Assembly: GCA_963835295.1 (NCBI GenBank)
Contig: CAWIEX010000014.1
Location: 310,001 to 374,000 of the forward strand
Reading direction: 5' to 3'
Length of the DNA: 64,000 nt
From: JAOPZW01 sp963835295
GTDB lineage: Bacteria; Actinomycetota; Thermoleophilia; Solirubrobacterales; Solirubrobacteraceae
The notes under the pieces were generated by a model, which was given only the letters and a program-made list of their open reading frames with translations, did no database searches and was not told the origin of the DNA. This document shows positions 51,226-59,140 of this stretch, one piece after another. Both the position numbers and the translations under genes were made by a program. Each line of letters opens with the position of its first letter. The first letter of the stretch is position 1.

Positions 51226-53003
51226 GCGGGGGTGACCTCGAGCAGGTAGGCGACCATGACGTCTTCGTCGCGGAAGCGCAGGTGGTAGGCGTCGGAGAGC
51301 TCTTCGACGCGGTCGATCTGGTCCTTGCGCTGCTCGAAGAGCGAGTGGAACGCGAAGAACTCGAAGTCGACCACGCGCGACTGAAAGCCGCCCTCGGCCA
51401 GCAGCTCGGCCGTGCGCTCCTGGCCGAGGATCGAGAGCTGCATGACGTAGGCCACGCCGCCCTCGGCCAGCAGCTTGGGCAACAGCGTGAAGAGATGATC
51501 GAGGAGGTTGCGCCCCCAGAAGTCCAGCGGCCGGTGGCTGTTGGGCTGCTCGTAGGGGTCGACCGGCATTTGGTAGAGGCTGGCCACCACGAGGTCGTAG
51601 CGGTCCTTGGGCACCCACGGGTAGAGGTCGATGGCCTCCCCGGTGATGCGGTCGGCGACGCCGTTGCGGAAGGCGTTGGAGAGCGTGTTGGCCACCGCGC
51701 GCCGGTCGATGTCGATGGCGTGCACGTGCTCGGCCCCGTTGCGCGCCAGCTCGATGGCGAGCATCCCGGTGCCGCAGCCGATGTCCAGGCAGCGCTTGCC
51801 CTCGCCGATGTGGTTCTGGAAGAGGTACTTCCACACCAGGAAGCTGCCGTGGGTGGGGACGAAGACGCCGGGCTCGCACACGATCTCGGGCATCTCGAGC
51901 GGGTACAGGCGCCGGCCGCGCTCGTCGGTCCAGGGCCGCAGCGAGGGATCCGCGGACAGGCCGCGCTCCATCGCGCCGTTGGCCGCGCCGTTGGCGGCCT
52001 CGGCCACGGCCCGCGAGCCGGGCGGCATGTCGCGCACCCGTGCCCGCGCGCCGGCGACGTGCTCGGGCCGCGTGCCGCAGCAGCCGCCGATGATCTGGGC
52101 GCCCTCCTGGCGCCACAGCGCCGCCATCTCGCCGTACTGCTCGCCGTCGACGGTCTTGTCGAAGCTCCAGCCGTCGTCGGTGTAGTAGCCCAGGTTGGGA
52201 TAGACCCCGAGCGGCAGGTCGGTGAAGTCGCGCAGCCACGGCAGCATGCCCGGGACGTGGTCGGGCGGCAGGCAGTTGATGAGCAGGGCCTGCACGCCGG
52301 CCTCGTCCAGGCGCCGGGCGGCGCGGCCGAACTCGTCGCCCTCCGGGCCGCCCCAGTGCTGGCCGAAGACGCCGCACACCCCGTGGCGACAGCGCCGGAA
52401 GCTGGTCCACACCGGGATCCCGGTGGCCACGAGCGCCTCGATGGCGGCCAGGGTGAGCTGGTCGCGGATCAGCGTGATGGTCTCCAGCAGGATGAGGTCG
52501 GGCGGATGGTCCTCGAAGGCGCGCGGGAGCAGCTCGATGAACTCGCGCCGCGCGGGGCCGTCGATGTCGCCGTTGATGGAGAAGGCGAGGGCCACCTCGT
52601 CCTTGCGCCCGGCCTGCTCGATGGCCTCGCGCCCGACCTCGACGCCGCGGCGCGCGATGTCCATCCAGTGCAGCGGCGCGAGGTGCCCGGTGCGCTGGGA
52701 CTGCATCTCGGCGGTGAGGCCCCACGTGTTGGTCGAGATGACGTCGCAGCCCTGCTCGACGTAGCTGCGGTGCACGTCGCGCACGACGTCGGCGTTGTGG
52801 ACCAGCGCCCACGTGCCCCAGAGCGCCTCGTCGCGCCCGCGCTCGGCGTCGGGCAGCCGGCGCCCGAGCTCGGTGGCGATGCCTCCGTCGAGGATCACGC
52901 AGCGCTCGGCCTTCAGGAGCTCCTCGATGCGGCGGTACGCCGGCGCCCGCTCGCGGCCTGCGGCCAGGCCCGACCCGTCCTGCAGCACGCTCATGTCGGC
53001 CAT
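51222..53003 (-). CDS. Homocysteine S-methyltransferase - SAM methyltransferase fusion, copy 1
   Basis: A 593-residue two-domain enzyme. Residues ~30-325 form a homocysteine methyltransferase barrel ('VILDGGIATELGRR') with the zinc ligands in 'LLINCLPPDH' (about 245) and 'IIGGCCGTRPEH' (about 305-309), so methionine synthesis from homocysteine is expected. Residues ~365-593 are a class I SAM methyltransferase: motif I 'CLDIGCGTGMLAIELARNG' (about 403), the acidic 'AIDID', and 'VVASLYQMPVDPYE' where related enzymes have an Asn-Pro-Pro-Tyr-type motif. Followed directly by metK. The joined domains would run Met synthesis and SAM use on one polypeptide. Methyl donor and acceptor are unknown. Confidence 0.8.
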   Translation of the reverse strand: MADMSVLQDGSGLAAGRERAPAYRRIEELLKAERCVILDGGIATELGRRLPDAERGRDEALWGTWALVHNADVVRDVHRSYVEQGCDVISTNTWGLTAEMQSQRTGHLAPLHWMDIARRGVEVGREAIEQAGRKDEVALAFSINGDIDGPARREFIELLPRAFEDHPPDLILLETITLIRDQLTLAAIEALVATGIPVWTSFRRCRHGVCGVFGQHWGGPEGDEFGRAARRLDEAGVQALLINCLPPDHVPGMLPWLRDFTDLPLGVYPNLGYYTDDGWSFDKTVDGEQYGEMAALWRQEGAQIIGGCCGTRPEHVAGARARVRDMPPGSRAVAEAANGAANGAMERGLSADPSLRPWTDERGRRLYPLEMPEIVCEPGVFVPTHGSFLVWKYLFQNHIGEGKRCLDIGCGTGMLAIELARNGAEHVHAIDIDRRAVANTLSNAFRNGVADRITGEAIDLYPWVPKDRYDLVVASLYQMPVDPYEQPNSHRPLDFWGRNLLDHLFTLLPKLLAEGGVAYVMQLSILGQERTAELLAEGGFQSRVVDFEFFAFHSLFEQRKDQIDRVEELSDAYHLRFRDEDVMVAYLLEVTPA

Positions 53004-53033
53004 TCTCGACCCGGGGCGTCCCCGCGTCGCCTC

Positions 53034-54104
53034 TCAGGGGGTAGGGATGCCCCTGCCCGAAGGGGAGGGATCACGGTCCTGACGCAAAGAGAGGCGCAGG
53101 TACTGCGAGGTCGCCTCGGCGCGGTTGCCGACGTTCATCTTGCGCAGGATGTTCTTGACGTGGAACTTGACCGTGCCCTCGGAGACGATGAGGGTGCGGG
53201 CGATCTCGGCGTTGGTCTCGCCCTTGACCAGGTGCTCGAGCACGTCGACCTCGCGCGGGGTCAGCAGGTCGTGCAGGGCCGAGCGCGCGGCGGGCGGGCG
53301 GCCGCCCTCCTCGGCGTCGGCCAGCTGGCGGTCGCGCGCGAGGTCGATCGCGCCGTCGGAGAGCTCGGCGCTGCGCCCGTCGGCCCAGCTGGCGATGCGG
53401 CGCAGCTCCTGGCGCTCGACGCGCAGGCGCCGGCGCAGGACGGCGCGCTCGTAGACCTCGCTGAAGCCCTCGCCGAAGCGCCACAGGCCCTCGCGCTCGA
53501 CCGCGCGCAGCGGGGCGCCGCCGTCGGCGCGATCGCCATGCAGGAAGCCGACGACGCGGCCCTCCATCAGCACCGGCGCGACCACGTAGGCGCTCCAGCG
53601 CATGATCTCCCAGTTGGCCTGCCGGCTCTCCGGCTCGCCGTCGGCGACGGTCACGACGGCGGCGCGGCGGCGGCGCAGCAGCTCACCCTCGATCAGCGGG
53701 TAGCCGATCTGCACCGGGGCGTCGCGCAGGCGCGCGAGCGTCTGGTTCGCGGCCTTGGCGTCGCCCTCGCAGTGCAGCGCCTCGGCCACGAGCCAGCCGT
53801 CGTCGATGCGGCTGAGCAGGACGCGATCGAGCTCGAGGGCGGCGGCGGCCTCCGCGGGCGCGCGGTCGATGATCTCGCTGACCGGGCCGGCGTCGGCCAG
53901 GCGCCCGACGGCGGCGCGGACGCGCTCCAGGGCGCGCAGCCGCGCGATGGCGCCCTGGTCGACGAGCTCGCGGTGGATCCGGCGCAGCTCGGCGTCGCCC
54001 GGATCGGCGTCGAGGGCGTCCGTGAGGGCGCGGTGGGCGGCGAGGACGTCCTCGGCGCTGCCCTCCAATGCCCCGGCCACGCGCTCGCGCAGCTCCTCGC
54101 TCAT
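53034..54104 (-). CDS. GAF-like/LuxR-type transcriptional regulator
   Basis: A 356-residue regulator. A GAF-like sensory domain covers about residues 85-230 ('SYVVAPVLMEGRVVGFLHGD'-like region, with Trp-Ser before it), and a LuxR helix-turn-helix is at about 280-335 ('LLTPREVDVLEHLVKGETNA', 'VSEGTVKFHVKNILRKMNVG'). It is encoded between the two methyltransferase fusions: its ATG overlaps the upstream fusion's stop (ATGA, 54101-54104), and the second fusion starts 30 bases after its stop. It most likely controls this operon, perhaps through the palindrome at 56630. Confidence 0.8.
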   Translation of the reverse strand: MSEELRERVAGALEGSAEDVLAAHRALTDALDADPGDAELRRIHRELVDQGAIARLRALERVRAAVGRLADAGPVSEIIDRAPAEAAAALELDRVLLSRIDDGWLVAEALHCEGDAKAANQTLARLRDAPVQIGYPLIEGELLRRRRAAVVTVADGEPESRQANWEIMRWSAYVVAPVLMEGRVVGFLHGDRADGGAPLRAVEREGLWRFGEGFSEVYERAVLRRRLRVERQELRRIASWADGRSAELSDGAIDLARDRQLADAEEGGRPPAARSALHDLLTPREVDVLEHLVKGETNAEIARTLIVSEGTVKFHVKNILRKMNVGNRAEATSQYLRLSLRQDRDPSPSGRGIPTP

Positions 54105-55786
54105 CGGGCGTGCCTGACCTCGAGCAGGTAGGCGACCATCACCGGCTCCTCGCCGACGGTCAGGTGGTAGGCGTCGCTGAGCTCCTCGACGCGGGCGATC
54201 TGCGCGCGGCTCTCGTCCTGCTCGGGCGGGAAGGAGAACAGCGTGTAGTCGACCGCCTGCGCGACGAAGCCGCGGGCGGCGAGGGCGTCGGCCGTGTGGC
54301 GCTGGGAGAGGATCGAGAGCTGGACGATGTAGGCGACGCCCTCGGGCGCCAGCGCCTCGGAGAGCTTGGCGATCAGCTGGTCGACGAGGTTGCGGCCCCA
54401 GTAGTCGGGCAGGCGATGGCTCGAGACGCGCGCGAAGGGGTCGGTGGGCTTCTGGTAGAGGCTCGCCACGATGACCTCGTAGCGCTCCTCGGGGACCCAC
54501 GGGAAGAGGTCGACGGTCTGCGCGGTGACGCGGTCGGCGACGTCGTTGCGAAAGGCGTTGGCCAGGGTGTTGGCCACGGCACGGTCGTCGATGTCGAGCG
54601 CCCGCACGTGGGCGGCGCCGTTGAGGGCGAGCTGGACGGCGAGGATCCCCGTGCCGCAGCCGATGTCCAGGCAGCGCTGGTGGGCCCCGATGCCCTCCCC
54701 GAAGACGTAGCGCCAGGCCATGTAGCTCGCGGCCCCCGGGGGCGCGACGCCGGGCTCGACGCTGAGGTCGGGGAAGGGCAGTGGGTAGAGCGCGCGCTGG
54801 CGACGGTCGGTCCACGGCTGCGGCGGCGCGGCGGGCGCGGGGGCGTCCGCGCCGTTGAGGCCGTGGCGGGCGGCATCGGCCGGTCGCTCGTGGCCGGGGG
54901 CCGTGCCCCGCAGGCGCTGCGCGGCGGCGACGATGTGCTCGGGGCGCACGCCGCAGCAGCCGCCGACGATCTGCGCGCCCTCCGCGCGCCAGCGCAGCGC
55001 CATCTCGGCGTACTCCTCGCCGCCCACGCCGGGCGTGAAGCGCCAGCCGCGGTCGCTGTAGTAGCCGAGGTTCGGATAGACGCCGAGCGGGAGGTCGGTG
55101 AAGTCGCGCAGGTAGGAGACCATCCCCGCGACGTGGTCGGGTGGGATGCAGTTGATGAGCAGCGCGGCCACGCCCATCTCCTCGAAGCGCCGCGCGGCGC
55201 GCCCGAAGGCGTCGCCCTCGGGGCCGCCCCAGTGCTGGCCGTAGATGCCGCACAGCCCGTGGCGGCAGCGCCGGAAGGACAGCCACACGGGCAGCCCGGT
55301 CGCCAGCAGGCCTTCGACCGCGGCGTCGAGCGTGGGCGTGAGCAGCGACAGGGTCTCGAGCAGGACCAGGTCGGGCGGCTCGGCCTCGTCGGCGAACAGC
55401 CGCGCGAGGAGGCTGATCGTCTCGGTCGCCTCGTCGGAGTCGACGTCGCCGTTGAGGGAGAACGCGACCGCGCACTCGCCGTCGCGCTCGAGCTCGTGCA
55501 CCGCCTGGCGGGCGAGCCGCAGCCCGCGGCGCCCGACGTCCATCCAGTGCACGGGCGTGTCGCGGTCCGACCACAGGCGCGGGCCGTCGGTCGCCACGGC
55601 CGAGGCCAGGCCCCAGGTGTTGGTGGAGATGACGTCGCAGCCGGCCTGGACGTACTCGCGGTGCACGCGCAGCACCGCGTCGGGGCTCTCGATCAGCGCC
55701 CGCGTGCCCCACAGGGGCTCGTCGAGGGCATCCTTGGCCTTGGCGGAGTGGGAGAGCTCGGTGCCCACTCCGCCGTCGAGGATCAC
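54101..55786 (-). CDS. Homocysteine S-methyltransferase - SAM methyltransferase fusion, copy 2
   Basis: A 561-residue paralogue of the fusion at 51222-53003 with the same order of domains. The zinc site is 'LLINCIPPDH' (about 213) and 'IVGGCCGVRPEH' (about 275), and motif I is 'CLDIGCGTGILAVQLALNG' (about 373). The start is uncertain. From GTG 55786 the first barrel strand is kept, but the paralogue has a further helix upstream. The same frame continues back as 'AYEHVARSIAEQRC' to a stop at 55898, with no ATG, GTG or TTG in between. A CTG start or another base error is possible. It follows the folate-binding gene in the operon. Confidence 0.8.
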   Translation of the reverse strand: MILDGGVGTELSHSAKAKDALDEPLWGTRALIESPDAVLRVHREYVQAGCDVISTNTWGLASAVATDGPRLWSDRDTPVHWMDVGRRGLRLARQAVHELERDGECAVAFSLNGDVDSDEATETISLLARLFADEAEPPDLVLLETLSLLTPTLDAAVEGLLATGLPVWLSFRRCRHGLCGIYGQHWGGPEGDAFGRAARRFEEMGVAALLINCIPPDHVAGMVSYLRDFTDLPLGVYPNLGYYSDRGWRFTPGVGGEEYAEMALRWRAEGAQIVGGCCGVRPEHIVAAAQRLRGTAPGHERPADAARHGLNGADAPAPAAPPQPWTDRRQRALYPLPFPDLSVEPGVAPPGAASYMAWRYVFGEGIGAHQRCLDIGCGTGILAVQLALNGAAHVRALDIDDRAVANTLANAFRNDVADRVTAQTVDLFPWVPEERYEVIVASLYQKPTDPFARVSSHRLPDYWGRNLVDQLIAKLSEALAPEGVAYIVQLSILSQRHTADALAARGFVAQAVDYTLFSFPPEQDESRAQIARVEELSDAYHLTVGEEPVMVAYLLEVRHAR

Positions 55787-55897
55787 GCAACGCTGCTCGG
55801 CGATCGACCGCGCGACGTGCTCATAGGCGCCCGTAGGCCCCCGTGAGGCGTCGCCGGCCTCCGTGCTCCCGACCCTCTGCTGCGAACCTGTCAGGTA

Positions 55898-56593
55898 TCA
55901 GAAGATACGCCCCGGCGCGGCCGCCAGGCGCTCGAGCGCCTCCGCGCCGACCATCGACAGGCCGAGGGCGCGGCCCACGTCGAAGAGCTCCTGCCAGGCA
56001 TCGACCGCGTGGTCGGCGTCGAGCACGAGCAGGAAGCGGTCGGCGGCCTCGCGCAGCACCAGCGCCGACGAGCCGGCGAACCAGCTCTCGCGCACACCGC
56101 CGACACGCAGGTCGGGCTCGAGCCCGGCATCGTCGAGCAACCGCGCCGCGCGCGGCCCGACCAGCGTGAGGGCGGTGGCGCTGTCCGAACGGTCGGTGCA
56201 GCCCACGGCGGCGCCGGTGACGACGGCGTGGCGCACGATGCCCGCCCAGCGCGCGGCGGCGCTCCACGGGCCGATGACGATGGCCCGGTCGGGCGCGACG
56301 CGGCAGCACCAGCTGCGGGCCGTGCGCACAGCCTCGCCGGTGGCCGGCGCGCGGCCGCCGAGCGCTTCCTCGAGGAAGTGCGTCAGCCACGGCTCGGGGC
56401 CGGCGATCTCGAGCGCGTCGAGGTCCGAGCGGACGGCGAGGCCGACGCGCTTGACGCAGACCGCGAGCTCGGTGGCGGCCGAGCCGAAGTGGGCCGCGAC
56501 GGCGTGGCCCTCGCGCTGGCTCATGACGCCCCCGGCGAGCCGGAGGCGATCGGCGAGGGTCGGCCAGGCGAGGTCTCCGCGGGTGGCGGCCAT
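55898..56593 (-). CDS. GcvT/SoxG-like folate-binding-fold protein
   Basis: A 231-residue protein with the fold of aminomethyltransferase and Sox gamma subunits ('LTLVGPRAARLLDDAGLE', 'ADRFLLVLDADHAVDAWQEL', 'LGLSMVGAEALERLA'). It lacks the full C-terminal barrel of GcvT, so it may bind tetrahydrofolate or act as a structural partner and not as a complete transferase. It is the first gene of the operon with the two methyltransferase fusions, the LuxR gene and metK, linking folate-bound carbon to the methyl cycle. Confidence 0.65.
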   Translation of the reverse strand: MAATRGDLAWPTLADRLRLAGGVMSQREGHAVAAHFGSAATELAVCVKRVGLAVRSDLDALEIAGPEPWLTHFLEEALGGRAPATGEAVRTARSWCCRVAPDRAIVIGPWSAAARWAGIVRHAVVTGAAVGCTDRSDSATALTLVGPRAARLLDDAGLEPDLRVGGVRESWFAGSSALVLREAADRFLLVLDADHAVDAWQELFDVGRALGLSMVGAEALERLAAAPGRIF

Positions 56594-56629
56594 GGCAGTG
56601 CACGCTAGCCCCGCGCGGCGGGGCTGGCG

Positions 56630-56645
56630 CCTGCCCATGGGCAGG
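56630..56645. promoter_or_regulatory. Perfect palindrome between the methyl-transfer operon and recJ
   Basis: CCTGCCCATGGGCAGG is a perfect 16-base palindrome 37 bases upstream of the folate-binding gene's start. The outer CTG...CAG layout is that of LuxR-type boxes, so it is a candidate site for the LuxR protein encoded in the operon. Some perfect palindromes are expected by chance in such GC-rich DNA. Confidence 0.4.
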
Positions 56646-56717
56646 TCTTGCCCTCCCCTTCGGGAGGGGCCGCTCGACGTCGTGTTCTGTCCGCCGTCGC
56701 GCCTAGCGTCGTGCGCC

Positions 56718-59087
56718 GTGGAGCGCCTGCTGAACATCCCACCCGCACCGATCGCGGCGGTGCGCGCGCTCGAGCGCAAGCTCGGCGTGAGCTTCGCGCT
56801 CGCGCAGGTCCTCGTGCGTCGCGGGCTGGGCGACGAGGAGGCCGCGCGCGCGTGGCTGGCGGCCAGCGAGCGCCACGACTTCGGCGCGTTCGCCGGCATC
56901 GACGCCGCGGTCGATCTGATCCTCTCGCACGTGCGCGCGGGGACCCGCGTGACGGTCCACGGCGACTACGACGTCGACGGCGTGTGCTCGACCGCCATCC
57001 TCGTGCGCGTGCTGCGCATCCTGGGGGCTGAGGTCGACTCCTATCTGCCCAGCCGCACGGAGGACGGCTACGGGCTCAGCGCGGCGACGGTGGCGCGGCT
57101 GGCCGAGCGCGGGACGCGCCTGCTGCTCACGGCTGACTGCGCCATCACCGCGGTCGACGAGGTCGCGCAGGCACGCGCGCTCGGCCTGGACGTCGTCGTC
57201 ACCGACCATCACAGCCCGCGCGCCGACGGCTCGCTGCCGCAGGCGCCGATCGTCCATCCCGCGCTGTGCGGCTATCCCTGCCCGGACCTGTGCGCGGCCG
57301 GCGTCGCCTACAAGCTGGCGGCCGCGCTGCTGGCGGGCGCCGGGCGCGATCCGGCGGAGGCCGACGAGGACCTCGACCTCGTCGCCCTGGCCACCGTGGC
57401 CGACTGCGTTCCCCTGCGCGACGAGAACCGCCGCCTCGTGCGCGAGGGCCTGCACGCGCTGGCCACCTCGTCCAAGCCGGGGGTCCGGGCGCTCCTGCGC
57501 GTGGCCAAGGTCGACCCGGGGGCGCTCGACGCGCGCGCGATCGGCTTTCGCCTGGCGCCGCGGATCAACGCGGCCGGGCGGCTGTACCGCGCCGACGCCG
57601 GGCTCGAGCTGGTGCTCACCGAGGATCCGCAGCGCGCCGCGGCGATCGCGGACGAGCTCGACCACGCCAACGCCGAGCGGCGCCTGACCGAGACGCGGAT
57701 CCTCTTCGAGGCCGAGGCGCAGGTGCGCGAGCTCGGCCCGCGGCCGGCGTACGTGCTGGCCGGCGAGGGCTGGCACCCCGGGGTCATCGGGATCGTCGCC
57801 TCGCGGATCGCCGAGCGCCATCACCGCCCATGCGTGATGCTCGCCATGGACGGCGACGAGGGAACCGGGTCCGGGCGCTCGATCCCGGCCTTCGACCTGC
57901 TGGGCGGGCTGGATGCGAGCGCCGAGCACCTGCTGCGCCACGGCGGGCACCGCGCGGCCGCGGGGTGCACGATCGCGCGGACGGCGGTCGACGCCTTCCG
58001 GTCCGCCTTCGTCGCGCACGCGGCGGCGGTCCTGGCGCCCGAGGACCTCGTGCCCACCGAGCGCGTCGACGCCGTGGTGGCGGGCGACGAGCTCGGCCTG
58101 GCGCTGGCCGAGGAGCTCGAGCGGCTCGCGCCCTTCGGGATCGCCAACCCATCGGTGTCGCTGCTGGTGCCGGCCGCGCGCCTGGTCGACGCGCGGCCGA
58201 TGGGGGAGGAGGGACGTCACGTTCGCTTCACCGTGGAGGCGGGCGGGCATCGCGCCCGCGCGGTCGCCTTCGGGATGAGCCGACTGCCCGACGGCGAGGT
58301 GCACGACGCCACCTTCACGCTCGAGCTCAACGAGTGGAACGGCGCGGTCGAGCCGCGGCTGGTCCTGCGCCACGCCCAGGCCCCGGCGCCGGCGGCGGTC
58401 GCGCTCGTCGGCGAGCCCGAGGACCCCGTGGAAGCCGCGCTGGCCGAGCTGGCGGCGCCGCTGCCCGTGGCGGGGGCGACGTCGCGCGCGGCCGGCGTCC
58501 CGCGCGACCGGCGCGGGGGAGGCGTGGCCGGCACGCTGGCCGCGCTGGTGGCCTCCGGCGAGCCGCTGCTCGTGGCCTGCGCCGACGCGCGCCGGCGCCG
58601 CGGGCACTTCGCGGGCCGCCTCGGAGGCTTCGCCGTCGCGGGGTGGCAGGCGCTCGAGCGCGACCCGGCGCTCATCGACCGCTACGCGCACGTCCTCGCC
58701 CTCGACCCGCCGGGGTCCGACGCCCAGGCCGCGCTGGTCGACGAGCGCTTCACGCTGGCGTGGGGCGAGGCGGAGGGCGAGTACGCCCTGCGCGCCCACG
58801 AAGCCGCGTACGACCTACGCCCGGCGGCCGCGGCGGTGTACCGCGCGCTGCGCCACGGCGCCCTGGCGGATGCCGTCGCGGCGGCCCCTTCGCCCGCCGC
58901 CGCCGGGCGCGCCCTGCGCGTGCTCGACGAGCTCGGGCTCGTGCGCGTCGACGGGGCGTCCGTGAGGCTGGCGCCGGCGCGCCGCACCGAGCTCGACGCC
59001 TCCGCGGCCTTCCGCGCCTACACGACGCGCCTGGCTGAGGGCCGGGCGCGGCTGGGGGCGCCGCGGCGCGCCGCCCGGGCGGCCTAG
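56718..59087 (+). CDS. recJ: Single-stranded-DNA-specific exonuclease RecJ with C-terminal extension
   Basis: A 789-residue 5'-3' exonuclease used in recombination and mismatch repair. Catalytic DHH-family motifs are intact: 'HGDYDVDGVCSTA' (about residue 81), 'VVTDHHSP' (about 163) and 'LLRHGGHRAAAGCTI' (about 408). 'GWHPGVIGIVASRI' is the diagnostic RecJ line. After the OB domain there are about 220 more residues, ending in what looks like a winged helix ('RALRVLDELGLVRVDGASVR'). Long RecJ proteins of this size occur in Gram-positives, so this is not unusual. GTG start at 56718 without a strong ribosome binding site. Confidence 0.9.
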   Translation: MERLLNIPPAPIAAVRALERKLGVSFALAQVLVRRGLGDEEAARAWLAASERHDFGAFAGIDAAVDLILSHVRAGTRVTVHGDYDVDGVCSTAILVRVLRILGAEVDSYLPSRTEDGYGLSAATVARLAERGTRLLLTADCAITAVDEVAQARALGLDVVVTDHHSPRADGSLPQAPIVHPALCGYPCPDLCAAGVAYKLAAALLAGAGRDPAEADEDLDLVALATVADCVPLRDENRRLVREGLHALATSSKPGVRALLRVAKVDPGALDARAIGFRLAPRINAAGRLYRADAGLELVLTEDPQRAAAIADELDHANAERRLTETRILFEAEAQVRELGPRPAYVLAGEGWHPGVIGIVASRIAERHHRPCVMLAMDGDEGTGSGRSIPAFDLLGGLDASAEHLLRHGGHRAAAGCTIARTAVDAFRSAFVAHAAAVLAPEDLVPTERVDAVVAGDELGLALAEELERLAPFGIANPSVSLLVPAARLVDARPMGEEGRHVRFTVEAGGHRARAVAFGMSRLPDGEVHDATFTLELNEWNGAVEPRLVLRHAQAPAPAAVALVGEPEDPVEAALAELAAPLPVAGATSRAAGVPRDRRGGGVAGTLAALVASGEPLLVACADARRRRGHFAGRLGGFAVAGWQALERDPALIDRYAHVLALDPPGSDAQAALVDERFTLAWGEAEGEYALRAHEAAYDLRPAAAAVYRALRHGALADAVAAAPSPAAAGRALRVLDELGLVRVDGASVRLAPARRTELDASAAFRAYTTRLAEGRARLGAPRRAARAA

Positions 59088-59140
59088 AAAACCCGCCGAA
59101 GGCCGGTAGCACCGGCTGACGCAGGGGGTACCCTCTGGGG

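Noticed and set aside
53034..56668. G-rich similarity between about 53041-53071 and 56648-56668 as a flanking repeat
   Set aside because: The shared stretch is short and low-complexity, and the first lies in coding sequence; chance is likely in this base composition.
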